A stretch of 35,393 nucleotides of DNA from Halobacteriovorax sp. (GTDB lineage Bacteria; Bdellovibrionota; Bacteriovoracia; Bacteriovoracales; Bacteriovoracaceae): positions 1 through 35,393 of the forward strand of contig JAIBDQ010000017.1 in NCBI GenBank assembly GCA_024686135.1, given 5' to 3'. Positions 23,635 through 32,189 of the stretch are shown here, one piece after another. The position numbers were made by a program, and so were the translations under genes. The notes below the pieces were generated by a model that searched no databases, was not told the DNA's origin, and worked only from the letters and a program-made list of their open reading frames with translations. How positions within the stretch are numbered: the first letter of the stretch is position 1; each line of letters starts with the position of its first letter.

Positions 23635-24777
23635 ATGGACTTTAGTTACAACACAGAACAGCAAGAAATACGCGAGCAAACTTTAAAGTTTGCTCGAAAT
23701 GAAATGCTACCTAATGCTTCTAAGTTTGATCAATCAGGAGAAATGCCTTTAGAGATTTTAAAAAACGCCTGGGAGTTAGGGTTTGTTAATACTTGCATCC
23801 CTCAAGAGTACGGGGGTGTTGGCTTCACTGCAGGGGATACTGTTTCAATAACTGAAGGCCTTGCTTACGGATGCATGGGAATGAATACCATCCTAATGGC
23901 AAACGACCTAGCGCTACTTCCAATTGTTATTGGTGGCACTGAAGAACAAAAGAAAAAGTTTTTAACACCTTTTACTGAAGATTATAAAATTGCTTCATTT
24001 TGCTTAACAGAACCAGGTAATGGTTCTGATGCTGCCGGCATCAAGACAACTATTAAAGAAGATGGTGACTCATATATCATTAACGGCGATAAGATGTGGA
24101 TTACTAATGCGGGACATGCTGACCTCTTTGTTGTTTATGGAACTTTTGACCCAAACTTAAAACATAAAGGCATATCAGCCATTGTTGTTGAAGCTGGTAC
24201 TGAAGGGATTGAGGTTGGTGCACCTGAAAAAAAAATGGGGCACAGATGTTCCGATACAAGGGGCATGAGATTTAACAACGTCAGAGTACCCAAAGAAAAT
24301 ATGCTTGGTAAACCTGGGGATGGTTGGACAATTGCAATGAAAACCTTGGATCACAGTCGTCCAATGGTTGCAGCGAGTGCTCTCGGTGGAGCCCAGTGCG
24401 CATACGATCATGCTGTAAAGTATTCAAAAGAAAGAACACAATTTGGAAAACCTATTTCAAATTTTCAGGCCATTCAATTCATGATTGCAAATATGGCAAT
24501 GAAGATCGAAGCATCAAGGCTTTTAATTTCAAAGGCTGCCTGGATGTTGGACAATGGTATTTCTAATACCAAGGTTGCAAGTTACGCTAAGGCCTTTGCT
24601 GCAGATTCCTGCATGGAGATTACAACCGATGCTGTACAGATATTTGGTGGCTATGGTTACTCCACAGAATACCCGGTAGAAAAATTAATGAGAGATGCAA
24701 AGCTTATACAGATCTATGAGGGAACATCTCAAATACAAAGAATGGTTATAGCTAAAGAAATTTTTTCTAGGCATTAG
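23635..24777 (+). CDS. Acyl-CoA dehydrogenase
   Basis: This 380-residue flavoenzyme has the family signatures in order: CLTEPGNGSDAAGIKT near residue 122, FAD-binding DKMWITNAGHA near 152, and the C-terminal QIYEGTSQIQR with the catalytic base at Glu362. It oxidises an acyl-CoA to the trans-2-enoyl-CoA and passes electrons to ETF. Glu in this C-terminal position and the length suggest the short/branched or butyryl type rather than the isovaleryl or long-chain type. Exact chain length cannot be read. The ETF genes follow immediately, and IcmF elsewhere in the window makes butyryl-CoA, a possible substrate. Confidence 0.9.
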   Translation: MDFSYNTEQQEIREQTLKFARNEMLPNASKFDQSGEMPLEILKNAWELGFVNTCIPQEYGGVGFTAGDTVSITEGLAYGCMGMNTILMANDLALLPIVIGGTEEQKKKFLTPFTEDYKIASFCLTEPGNGSDAAGIKTTIKEDGDSYIINGDKMWITNAGHADLFVVYGTFDPNLKHKGISAIVVEAGTEGIEVGAPEKKMGHRCSDTRGMRFNNVRVPKENMLGKPGDGWTIAMKTLDHSRPMVAASALGGAQCAYDHAVKYSKERTQFGKPISNFQAIQFMIANMAMKIEASRLLISKAAWMLDNGISNTKVASYAKAFAADSCMEITTDAVQIFGGYGYSTEYPVEKLMRDAKLIQIYEGTSQIQRMVIAKEIFSRH

Positions 24778-24794
24778 ATAAGGAGAATTCCATT

Positions 24795-25583
24795 ATGAAT
24801 ATTTTCGTCTGCGTAAAGCAAGTTCCAGACACTGAAACAAAAGTTGTGCCTAATGGTGATGGTACTTTTATAGAAACAAATGCAATCAAGTGGATTATGA
24901 ATCCCTATGATGAGTTTGCAGTTGAGCAAGCGCTTCTCGTAAAAGCAAGTAATGCTGGGTCTACTGTTACTGTAGTCAGAGTAGGTGCTGTGCATGATAC
25001 AGAAGCTCTTAGAACTGCTTTAGCAATGGGTGCCGATGATGCAATCCTTGTTGAGGGAGATGATAGCTTAGATTCTTATATGACCGCTAAAGCGTTAAAG
25101 GGTGCTATTGAAAAATCAGGAAAGTCTCCTGACTTAATCTTTTCAGGTAAGCAAGCAATCGATAGTGACTGTCTTCAGGTGCCACAATTACTGGCCCAAA
25201 TGCTGAACCTTCCCTCTGTTTCAGTAGTGGTTGGATATGAGGGTGATTCTTCAAAAATTACTCTCAAAAGAGAAATTGAAGGGGGAGCACTAGAGGTCTA
25301 TGACTGCTCAACTCCCGCTGTTATTGCTTGTAACAAAGGTATTAACACACCAAGATATGCTTCTCTTCCTGGGATTATGAAGGCAAAAAAGAAACCATTA
25401 GCTCAACACAGCTTAGCAGATGTCGGGGTATCCACAGATGATCGTCGAGTTGTATATTCAGAGTTTCACTTACCACCAGAAAAGCCGGCAGGGAAAAAAT
25501 TTGATGCAATGGATGAAGCTAACCAAGCAAATATTGTTAAAGAAGTTGTTGGCTTACTTAGAACTGAAGCAAAAGTAATTTAA
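24795..25583 (+). CDS. etfB: Electron transfer flavoprotein beta subunit
   Basis: This 262-residue protein starts MNIFVCVKQVPDTETKV, the standard EtfB N-terminus, and has the AMGADDAILVEGD and GKQAIDSDCLQVPQLLAQ segments of the AMP-binding domain. EtfB with EtfA takes electrons from acyl-CoA dehydrogenase. AAGGAG precedes the ATG. It is 17 bases after the dehydrogenase stop and 10 before etfA. Confidence 0.94.
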   Translation: MNIFVCVKQVPDTETKVVPNGDGTFIETNAIKWIMNPYDEFAVEQALLVKASNAGSTVTVVRVGAVHDTEALRTALAMGADDAILVEGDDSLDSYMTAKALKGAIEKSGKSPDLIFSGKQAIDSDCLQVPQLLAQMLNLPSVSVVVGYEGDSSKITLKREIEGGALEVYDCSTPAVIACNKGINTPRYASLPGIMKAKKKPLAQHSLADVGVSTDDRRVVYSEFHLPPEKPAGKKFDAMDEANQANIVKEVVGLLRTEAKVI

Positions 25584-25593
25584 AGGATAAAAG

Positions 25594-26553
25594 ATGGCTA
25601 AAATATTAGTATTTACAGAAACAAATAAAGAAAATGTTAAATCAGTTAGTTTAGAAATTGTTGGAAAACTAAATGGACATGATGTCGACGTTGCCTCGGT
25701 TGGTGACATCGGTGCTGAAGGTGTTGCTGAGCTCGCAAAGCATGGGGCTGCAAACATTCATTGCCTTAAGGGAGATAATTTAGATGAGTATACTCCTGAA
25801 GGTTTTGCGAACGCCTTAAAAGAATTTATTTCTTCTAATTCATATGATTACGTATTTGCAGGGTCTACTCCTACAGGAAAAGATCTTCTTCCAAGACTAG
25901 CTGGAATGTTTGATGCTGGAATGGCGAGTGAAGTTACTAACTTTCAGTTTGACGGTGACGAATTTCAAGGCACAAGACCAATGTTCGCGGGTAAGTGCTT
26001 ATGTAAAGTAAGGATCCAAGGTCCTAAGCCCCACTTTGTTAGCGTTAGACCAAATGCACTTGGGTTGAACGAATCACCTACTGCAGGCGCTGGAAATAAA
26101 GCTGATGTGACTGCTTCGGCAGGCGAAATTAGAGCAGCCATTAAGGAGATTATTAAAGGTGCCTCAGAAAAAGTTGATTTATCTGAAGCCAATATTATTG
26201 TCTCAGGTGGTAGGGCCATGAAAAATGCTGAAAATTTCAAAATTTTAGATGAGCTTGCGGAAGTCATTGGTGCAACAGTTGGTGCATCAAGAGCTGCTGT
26301 AGATTCGGGCTATGCTCCTCACTCTATGCAGGTAGGACAAACTGGCAAAACCGTTGCCCCATCCCTTTATATAGCTTGTGGAATATCTGGAGCGATTCAA
26401 CATCTTGCAGGTATGAGAACTTCTAAGGTTATTGTAGCAATCAATACTGACCCAGATGCTCCTATTTTTACGAAAGCTGATTATGGAATTGTTGGTGACT
26501 TATTTCAAATCGTCCCAATTTTAAAAGAAGAATTAAAACAACTATTAGGTTAA
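25594..26553 (+). CDS. etfA: Electron transfer flavoprotein alpha subunit
   Basis: This 319-residue protein has the FAD-binding C-terminal domain of EtfA: GASRAAVDSGY, QVGQTGKTVAPSLYIACGISGAIQHLAGM and the ending PIFTKADYGIVGDLFQIVP. It binds the FAD that accepts electrons from the dehydrogenase and delivers them to ETF-quinone oxidoreductase, which is not in this window. AAAGGA precedes the ATG. A strong hairpin follows its stop. Confidence 0.95.
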   Translation: MAKILVFTETNKENVKSVSLEIVGKLNGHDVDVASVGDIGAEGVAELAKHGAANIHCLKGDNLDEYTPEGFANALKEFISSNSYDYVFAGSTPTGKDLLPRLAGMFDAGMASEVTNFQFDGDEFQGTRPMFAGKCLCKVRIQGPKPHFVSVRPNALGLNESPTAGAGNKADVTASAGEIRAAIKEIIKGASEKVDLSEANIIVSGGRAMKNAENFKILDELAEVIGATVGASRAAVDSGYAPHSMQVGQTGKTVAPSLYIACGISGAIQHLAGMRTSKVIVAINTDPDAPIFTKADYGIVGDLFQIVPILKEELKQLLG

Positions 26554-26560
26554 CAAACAG

Positions 26561-26590
26561 GTTCCCGGCCTAGGAGGCTGGGAACTATTT
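26561..26590. terminator. Terminator hairpin between etfA and the opposing exported-protein gene
   Basis: Arms 26561-26571 (GTTCCCGGCCT) and 26575-26585 (AGGCTGGGAAC) form an 11-bp stem with one G-T pair and a three-base loop. TATTTT follows on the plus strand. The U tract is short, so strength is uncertain. The end of the stem touches the stop codon of the minus-strand gene, so it may serve both. Confidence 0.7.
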
Positions 26591-27745
26591 TACACTTGCT
26601 GGCTTTCTTTCAGAAGATTTTCCAAAAGCAAATCCATACTGAGCAACATATTCTAATTTAGTTTCATTACTTTCAAATATTACAACGTCCTCTTCTTGGT
26701 TTTCTTCAGCCGGTACTCTTTCAACTTCCTCTTCCTTTTCTTGAGCCTTAATTCTTAGTGTAGCTTCACCGCTTCTCGCTTCTTGTAATTTCTCTTCATA
26801 ATTTGCATACTTCTCTTGAGCTTGATCATATTTTTCTTGAGAAACGAATGTTAAGATTGCACCCTGAAGTGGGCCAGTTGCAAACCTTACTTTATAGCTA
26901 TGCTCACCATTATTTGTAATTATTCCAGTCGCCTTATCTCCACCAATTTCTGCTTCAAACTGACCACCGTCCTTGATTTCTGCGAATGAAAAGTCCAAGT
27001 TAACTTCTTTTGCTGATCCAGTGTTTAAAGAAGCATTAAAATCTTGAATGCTTCCGTCAAAAACACTTAAATTACCATTAACCTGAGTTATGTTTAAAAT
27101 ATTTCTAGACTGTAACGGGTTCAAAGCACTTTCTAAAAAGAGATCCATATCATTCATTCTAATTCCCTTTTTAGCGGGCTTCACTTCATCTTTTTGAGTT
27201 GGCTGTGTAAGAACTGGTTTATTATTCGCCAACTTATTAAACTTAGGTTTTGGAATTATCTTTTTCGCTTCAAGAATTTCGTAACCACCGTTGATGATTT
27301 TAAATAAAGCGATTGTATTTCGCTTTGTAAGAAGTGATATCTTAAAAGTTTGATTTAGGTCTTTATCAAGAACAACAGTACTCGTTGCTACTAATTCCAT
27401 ATTTACTATAATGATAGATTTTTTATCTTCTTCATTTTTAAAAGAGTCATATATCGGATTACCTTTATTATCGATAACTCTAGTTACTTCCCATCTTCCA
27501 TTTATTTTCTCTTTATTCTTTTTTGTAACTCCTAAATAAGTTACAGCTGGGGAATTAAAATCATGGGCCCTAGAAGCTACATTTCTATTGGTTTCTTCTG
27601 GTTGAAAAGAGACAACATCTAACTTCTCTTCATACATAAATGAATTAGACTTAAGTTTTAGATCAGCATAGGTGCCGGCGATAACCGCAGTAGTTATTGC
27701 TGCTGAAAATAAGTAGGTCTTCATTGTAGATAGTGTCGTTTTCAT
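26585..27745 (-). CDS. Exported protein of unknown function under a sigma-54 promoter
   Basis: I do not recognise this 386-residue protein. An N-terminal hydrophobic segment (about residues 10-27, ending AGTYA) is a signal peptide or membrane anchor. The middle has beta-rich stretches (NGRWEVTRVIDNKGNP, GQFEAEIGGDKATG). Residues 305-350 form a Glu/Lys/Ala-rich coiled coil. The C-terminus is charged and then ends with QYGFAFGKSSERKPASVK. AGGAG lies 6 bases before the ATG. Upstream is an exact -24/-12 sigma-54 promoter with palindromes further away, so expression is probably switched by an activator such as the NtrC-type protein at 11563. Convergent with etfA. Confidence 0.7.
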   Translation of the reverse strand: MKTTLSTMKTYLFSAAITTAVIAGTYADLKLKSNSFMYEEKLDVVSFQPEETNRNVASRAHDFNSPAVTYLGVTKKNKEKINGRWEVTRVIDNKGNPIYDSFKNEEDKKSIIIVNMELVATSTVVLDKDLNQTFKISLLTKRNTIALFKIINGGYEILEAKKIIPKPKFNKLANNKPVLTQPTQKDEVKPAKKGIRMNDMDLFLESALNPLQSRNILNITQVNGNLSVFDGSIQDFNASLNTGSAKEVNLDFSFAEIKDGGQFEAEIGGDKATGIITNNGEHSYKVRFATGPLQGAILTFVSQEKYDQAQEKYANYEEKLQEARSGEATLRIKAQEKEEEVERVPAEENQEEDVVIFESNETKLEYVAQYGFAFGKSSERKPASVK

Positions 27746-27767
27746 TTTTTTCTCCTACAGTACTTAC

Positions 27768-27783
27768 TGCAACTGCCGTGCCA
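27768..27783 (-). promoter_or_regulatory. Sigma-54 (-24/-12) promoter
   Basis: The minus strand reads TGGCACGGCAGTTGCA, matching the consensus TGGCAC(G)N4TTGCW at every conserved base; GG and GC are 10 bases apart, the strict sigma-54 spacing. The predicted start is about 12 bases downstream near 27757, just before the AGGAG of the gene starting at 27745. Confidence 0.88.
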
Positions 27784-27869
27784 CACCGCAGCACAAGGTA
27801 CGCGAGAAATCCTGTCACTCAACAACCTTAAGTAGTTGAAAATACTGGAAAAATTGAAAAGGAAACTTG

Positions 27870-27905
27870 TTTTTAGACGGCCCCACTGTCTAAAAATTAG
27901 ACAGT
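27870..27905. promoter_or_regulatory. Nested palindromes, candidate enhancer (upstream activating) sites
   Basis: Two overlapping inverted repeats share a centre arm. TTTTTAGAC (27870-27878) pairs with GTCTAAAAA (27888-27896) across 9 bases, and ACTGTCTAA (27885-27893) pairs with TTAGACAGT (27897-27905) across AAA. TTAGAC thus occurs three times. The block is 112-148 bases upstream of the predicted sigma-54 start, the usual place for enhancer-binding protein sites. Confidence 0.5.
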
Positions 27906-27919
27906 AGTGAAAAATATAC

Positions 27920-28453
27920 TTAAGAAATTACCTTCAAAGCTCCCTTCTTGCGAAGGGAAACAAGACTATTTGTTACCTCAAAATCATATAAAAATGAGTT
28001 TTCGTAGATATCCTGGATTTTACCAAAGTCACTTATCAGGCAAAGAATATCAAATTCTTTTGGGTCTATCTCTGCACCTCTACAAACAAAGTCAGAGTTA
28101 ATAACAACTCGCTTGTTTCCAGGGGGTTTTAGTTTTTTGTTTTTCTCCGTTTGCTCTAAAAGATACCTAAACTCACTTTCTAAATTTGAGAGCTCAAGCT
28201 CAAATTGAATAAGTTCCAGACCAATAACCTCAGGCTCTACAACATACTCCAGGCTAGAGTCTTCTGAAAACTCCTGCATCAGCAAGTTAAGAAGCGACTT
28301 CCTACCTGTTTCTTTTTTAAAACTACAACCAACGACTGTTCCTGCACATAGGAGAATATTTCCCAGATGCTGTGATAAAGATTTATCTTGAACAACGATT
28401 TTTCCATCAAAACCAATAGCTGACTGTTCTCGTAGGATTTTTATAAGTGCCAT
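27920..28453 (-). CDS. Hypothetical protein, 177 residues
   Basis: I do not recognise this protein with confidence. It has no signal peptide. The N-terminus (AIGFDGKIVVQDKSLSQHLGNILLCAGTVVGCSF) recalls DUF4388-type regions and the end FEVTNSLVSLRKKGALKV looks like a winged-helix tail, but both are weak. A coiled segment lies at about 75-105. It is divergent from the HAMP-like membrane gene across 90 bases, in which I find no clear promoter. The sigma-54 enhancer block begins 15 bases beyond its stop. Confidence 0.55.
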   Translation of the reverse strand: MALIKILREQSAIGFDGKIVVQDKSLSQHLGNILLCAGTVVGCSFKKETGRKSLLNLLMQEFSEDSSLEYVVEPEVIGLELIQFELELSNLESEFRYLLEQTEKNKKLKPPGNKRVVINSDFVCRGAEIDPKEFDILCLISDFGKIQDIYENSFLYDFEVTNSLVSLRKKGALKVIS

Positions 28454-28543
28454 AATTAACCAAATTTGCCTTTTTTATTTAAGTAGATACAAACTTAAAA
28501 CAATATTATCATTAATAGAGTTTATTTAAAATTCGGAAATCAA

Positions 28544-29101
28544 GTGGCATATAAAAGATCAATATTATTAATAAACCCTAAGTTTCAGCTTAAGATAAGT
28601 GCTTTAGTTTGCTTTTTAGCTATCGCCTCAAGCCTCATTTATCCTTGGACGATATCGGACCTGCTATCAAGCTTCTCAGCCTTTATCCAGGCCAATCATC
28701 CAGAAGCAGCCAAAACCATACTTAAAAAAGAAGAAAACCTAATGTCGGTTCTTCTACTTTGGCAAATAGGATCTAATGGTTTTATTTTTCTATATTTTAT
28801 TTATGTAACACATAAAATAGCAGGGCCGATGCATAAACTACAGCTCTACCTTGAAAATATAAAAAATGGTAATCCCATTTCGAAACTTTATTTTAGAAAT
28901 GGTGACTCGTTTCAGGAAGTAGCAGACTCTATCAATGATGCTTTTGACACTCTGGAAGAACAAAGAAAGCAAGATTTTATGTACCTATCTGAAGTTAATT
29001 CTTATTTAAAAAATCTGGAAGTTGTTCTTCCTGAAGATAAAAAAGTTGTCCTGCAAGAAATTACAAACAAACTTAACGATATCCAAAAGAGATTCGATTA
29101 A
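28544..29101 (+). CDS. Membrane protein with HAMP-like region
   Basis: This 185-residue protein starts at a GTG with only a weak GGAA upstream. It has two membrane helices (about 17-35 and 68-88) flanking a short loop outside the cytoplasm. The following HKIAGPMHKLQLYLENIKNGN...RNGDSFQEVADSINDAFDTLEEQ is HAMP-like in shape: a Pro-containing first helix, a connector and a second helix. No kinase or cyclase domain follows, so it may be a free-standing relay or scaffold. Its stop directly abuts the ATG of the lytic transglycosylase gene, suggesting a joint function. Confidence 0.7.
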   Translation: MAYKRSILLINPKFQLKISALVCFLAIASSLIYPWTISDLLSSFSAFIQANHPEAAKTILKKEENLMSVLLLWQIGSNGFIFLYFIYVTHKIAGPMHKLQLYLENIKNGNPISKLYFRNGDSFQEVADSINDAFDTLEEQRKQDFMYLSEVNSYLKNLEVVLPEDKKVVLQEITNKLNDIQKRFD

Positions 29102-31075
29102 ATGCTCAAAAGCAAAGCTTGTTTATTTATTTTTGTCTTCTTGCAAGTCATAAACTTGTCTTATGCTTCCATTAAGAAAAATCCAGAGATCAGTAAAAAA
29201 GAATTTGATAAAATCTCCCTATATTTCAATTATCTAAGCAAAGGTGTTCATAAATCTAGGCTTACAAAAAAAGTTAGACAGGTCTTTATTAAACTTGGAG
29301 ACGAGTTCAAAGAAGAGCTTCTGGTGGTTAATCAACAAATTGAAATCAACAGGAAACCTTTTAACTCTTCGAATTGCAACACCAATTTGGCGAACTTTAG
29401 CTCCAGCGTATCAAAGTATCACTACTTGCAAGTGCTCCGCTTTTGCCACAAAGAACTAGTTAAAAATAAAAAAGAAGAAGATTTAAGTAAAAATGAGATT
29501 AGTTTTATAAAAAACTTTTACAGCGCACTCGTTGAGACCGAGAATGTTGGTTTAATTAGACTAAGAACTAAAAGAACTGTTTTCCCAAAAGCCTTGGCAG
29601 AAGTTTTAAGCTTAAAAAAGTTTGATGTTGATGAAATAACCACGTTATTTCAAAGAACTTACGCCTCAAGGCACCTTAATTATGGTCGAGAACTTACTAA
29701 ACATCTCCAAACGACAGGGCTTTTTCCATCAAAGGAAAGTCGTCTTTTCCGAAGGGAGTTTAAAAATCTTTGTTCGAAGTTTCTAAACTCTAAAGATCAT
29801 ATAAAAAGATTAAGATTTCTCGAAGAAATTCTCTCTTTTTACTCTGAAAATAAAACTCTTATTGGGTATCGATACAGTAATAAAAAATTCAGACAAATCT
29901 CCAGACGACTTTCGAGAAGTAATCAAATTAAAGACGCCAAGCGCTTTATAACGAGGTCAATCCAATCTCAATCAGAAAAGTATCGAGCTCCGCTATATTT
30001 TGAAAGAATTTATCTAGATATTGTAAGGGGTGATTATAAGTCTGCCATGAAGTATATTAACCGATCAGGTCTTCTAGGAATGGAAAACAATTACGATTCG
30101 AAATTAAGATACTGGATCGGAAGAGTTTTTCTTAAAAATAATGAAAAGTCATTGGCTGAGTTTCTTTTCAAAACACAAGTCACTAAAAACCCATTAAGTT
30201 ATTATTCAATATTAAGCACAGCACATCTTAAAAAACTAGGATTAAACAGTTTTTTAGAAAAAAACTATCTATACAATATAGACAATGGAATCACCTCTCT
30301 AGGACCTTCCATTAATAAAGATGATAAAACTCAACTAGAAAGGTTAAGGGTTTGGCTTAAAAGTGATAGTCAAAAATTAGCCGCGCTAGAAATAAGAGAA
30401 ATTCTATCAAAACCAAGAAGTAATCAAATCGGGCGAGGAATAGCCTCCAAGGACAGCAAACTCAAGACGTCATTTCAAATACTAAAGCTTTTTCAGGAAG
30501 AAGATGATTATTTAAGCTCATTCAAGTTTTTTAGTAGAAATAGGTTTGTCTCTAACCTAGATTTTTTGCCGACTACAACTAAAATCCTTTTTCCTACACC
30601 TTATCTTAATAAAATTAAACGCTATTCTAAAAATATGGATCCCGTTTTATTGTTGGCCCTAATTAGACAAGAAAGTGCATTTGACCCCAGAGCAAAATCC
30701 TCAGCTGGAGCAAGAGGCTTAATGCAACTAATGCCCAACACTGCCAGGATATATAAGAAACGATTAAGAAAATCTGATCTCTATAGGCCAAAACTAAATC
30801 TATCTATTGGTAGCCGCTATTTAAATTATCTCTATAAAAAGTATGACAAGTCTCTGATTCATACCCTCGCTTCTTATAATGCAGGGGAAACTAACCTTAG
30901 AAGATGGAAAACCAAATATTTAAATATGGAAGATGATCTTTTAAAGGTTGAGTCTATACCATTTGAAGAAACTGAAAAATATGTGAAGTATATAACTCGG
31001 AATATATTTTTCTACAAAATTATCTTTGGTGAACCACTTCTAGCTGGGCTTGAATGGATCAAAGACTCAATTTAA
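29102..31075 (+). CDS. Soluble lytic murein transglycosylase (Slt-like)
   Basis: This 657-residue protein has a signal peptide (ending near SYA, residue 23), a long helical region (about 30-480) with TPR-like repeats like the ring of Slt70, and a C-terminal GH23 domain. The catalytic Glu524 lies in LIRQESAFDP, followed by SAGARGLMQLMPNTA and the ASYNAGETNLRRW block. It cleaves glycan strands of peptidoglycan to anhydro-muropeptides in the periplasm. In a predator it could act on its own or the prey wall; nothing in sequence tells. It ends 4 bases inside ychF. Confidence 0.9.
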   Translation: MLKSKACLFIFVFLQVINLSYASIKKNPEISKKEFDKISLYFNYLSKGVHKSRLTKKVRQVFIKLGDEFKEELLVVNQQIEINRKPFNSSNCNTNLANFSSSVSKYHYLQVLRFCHKELVKNKKEEDLSKNEISFIKNFYSALVETENVGLIRLRTKRTVFPKALAEVLSLKKFDVDEITTLFQRTYASRHLNYGRELTKHLQTTGLFPSKESRLFRREFKNLCSKFLNSKDHIKRLRFLEEILSFYSENKTLIGYRYSNKKFRQISRRLSRSNQIKDAKRFITRSIQSQSEKYRAPLYFERIYLDIVRGDYKSAMKYINRSGLLGMENNYDSKLRYWIGRVFLKNNEKSLAEFLFKTQVTKNPLSYYSILSTAHLKKLGLNSFLEKNYLYNIDNGITSLGPSINKDDKTQLERLRVWLKSDSQKLAALEIREILSKPRSNQIGRGIASKDSKLKTSFQILKLFQEEDDYLSSFKFFSRNRFVSNLDFLPTTTKILFPTPYLNKIKRYSKNMDPVLLLALIRQESAFDPRAKSSAGARGLMQLMPNTARIYKKRLRKSDLYRPKLNLSIGSRYLNYLYKKYDKSLIHTLASYNAGETNLRRWKTKYLNMEDDLLKVESIPFEETEKYVKYITRNIFFYKIIFGEPLLAGLEWIKDSI

Positions 31076-32181
31076 ACATTGAATCTAAAGTGCATAACAT
31101 CACCATCTTTTACCAGATATTCCTTACCTTCCATCCTGAATTTTCCATTTTCTTTAACTTTTGATTCGGAACCAAACTCAAAAAGATCGTTGCAAGAATA
31201 AACTTCAGCTTTAATAAAGCCTTTTTCAAAGTCAGTATGTATGACCGCTGCTGCCTGAGGAGCTTTGTCTCCTTCTTTAAAGGTCCAAGCTCTGACTTCC
31301 TTTACGCCTGCAGTAAAGTAAGTTCTCAAACCAAGCATCTTGTAAGCTGCCTGAGTTAAAACTTCTAAACCTGAAATCTCTATTCCAGCAGCCTCTAAAA
31401 ACTCATCTTTTTCTTCTTGTGTTTCTAATGCTGAAATTTCTGACTCTAGCTTTCCACATATTTTTATAACTTCACCATTTTCTTTTAAAGCATAACCCCT
31501 TACCTTTTTAACAAGGTCATTATCCTCATGAAGACTATCCTCATCGATATTACAGGCATAAAGAACTTTTTTAAGAGTTATCAAGTTTAAGTCGCTTATT
31601 AACTCAAGATCTTCTTCGCTCAACCCTAAAGATCTGGCCTGAACTCCTTCTGATAAACTATCCTTTAGCTTCTCTAATAGTGGTAGCTGCATTTTTGCAT
31701 TACTGCTAATTTCTTTATTCTGATTTTTAATAAGTTTTGGAATGTTTTGCAGTCTTTTCTCTACTGAGTCTAGATCAGCAAGAGCAAGTTCAAGGTTTAT
31801 AACTTCTATATCTTCAATAGGATCAACTACACCAGAGACATGAACAACATCAGGATCCTCAAAGCATCTAACGACATGGACAATAGCGTTTACCTGTCGA
31901 ATATGACCTAAAAATTGATTCCCAAGTCCCTCGCCTTTACTGGCTCCCTTAACTAGACCTGCAATATCTACAAATTCTACAATTGCAGGAATAATTTTTT
32001 CGGGTCCAATTAGGTCTGCTATCTTTCCCAGACGACTATCAACAAGATTAACAATTCCGACATTTGGCTCGATTGTACAAAAAGGATAGTTAGCAGCCTC
32101 AGCTGGAGCAGAGGTTATTGCTTGAAAGATTGTTGATTTTCCTACGTTGGGAAGCCCAACTATTCCACAGTTTAATGCCAT
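31072..32181 (-). CDS. ychF: Ribosome-binding ATPase YchF
   Basis: This 369-residue P-loop protein has Walker A GLPNVGKST at about 9-17, the YPFCTIEPN switch region, DIAGLVKGAS, and NIDE near 211 in place of the G4 motif NKxD. That change is the known YchF mark for ATP preference. A C-terminal TGS-like domain ends the protein (RAWTFKEGDKAPQAAAVIHTDFEKGFIKAEV). It binds ribosomes and takes part in stress responses. The pth gene sits 8 bases upstream, a common neighbour. AGGATA precedes the ATG. Confidence 0.95.
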   Translation of the reverse strand: MALNCGIVGLPNVGKSTIFQAITSAPAEAANYPFCTIEPNVGIVNLVDSRLGKIADLIGPEKIIPAIVEFVDIAGLVKGASKGEGLGNQFLGHIRQVNAIVHVVRCFEDPDVVHVSGVVDPIEDIEVINLELALADLDSVEKRLQNIPKLIKNQNKEISSNAKMQLPLLEKLKDSLSEGVQARSLGLSEEDLELISDLNLITLKKVLYACNIDEDSLHEDNDLVKKVRGYALKENGEVIKICGKLESEISALETQEEKDEFLEAAGIEISGLEVLTQAAYKMLGLRTYFTAGVKEVRAWTFKEGDKAPQAAAVIHTDFEKGFIKAEVYSCNDLFEFGSESKVKENGKFRMEGKEYLVKDGDVMHFRFNV

Positions 32182-32189
32182 AAATTATC

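Noticed and set aside
27952-27967. CCCTTC-TTGC-GAAGGG hairpin as a terminator
   Set aside because: It lies inside the 27920-28453 coding region and is not followed by a T tract on either strand.
27907-28101. 64-codon plus-strand frame
   Set aside because: It is antisense to the better-supported 27920-28453 gene and has no ribosome site.
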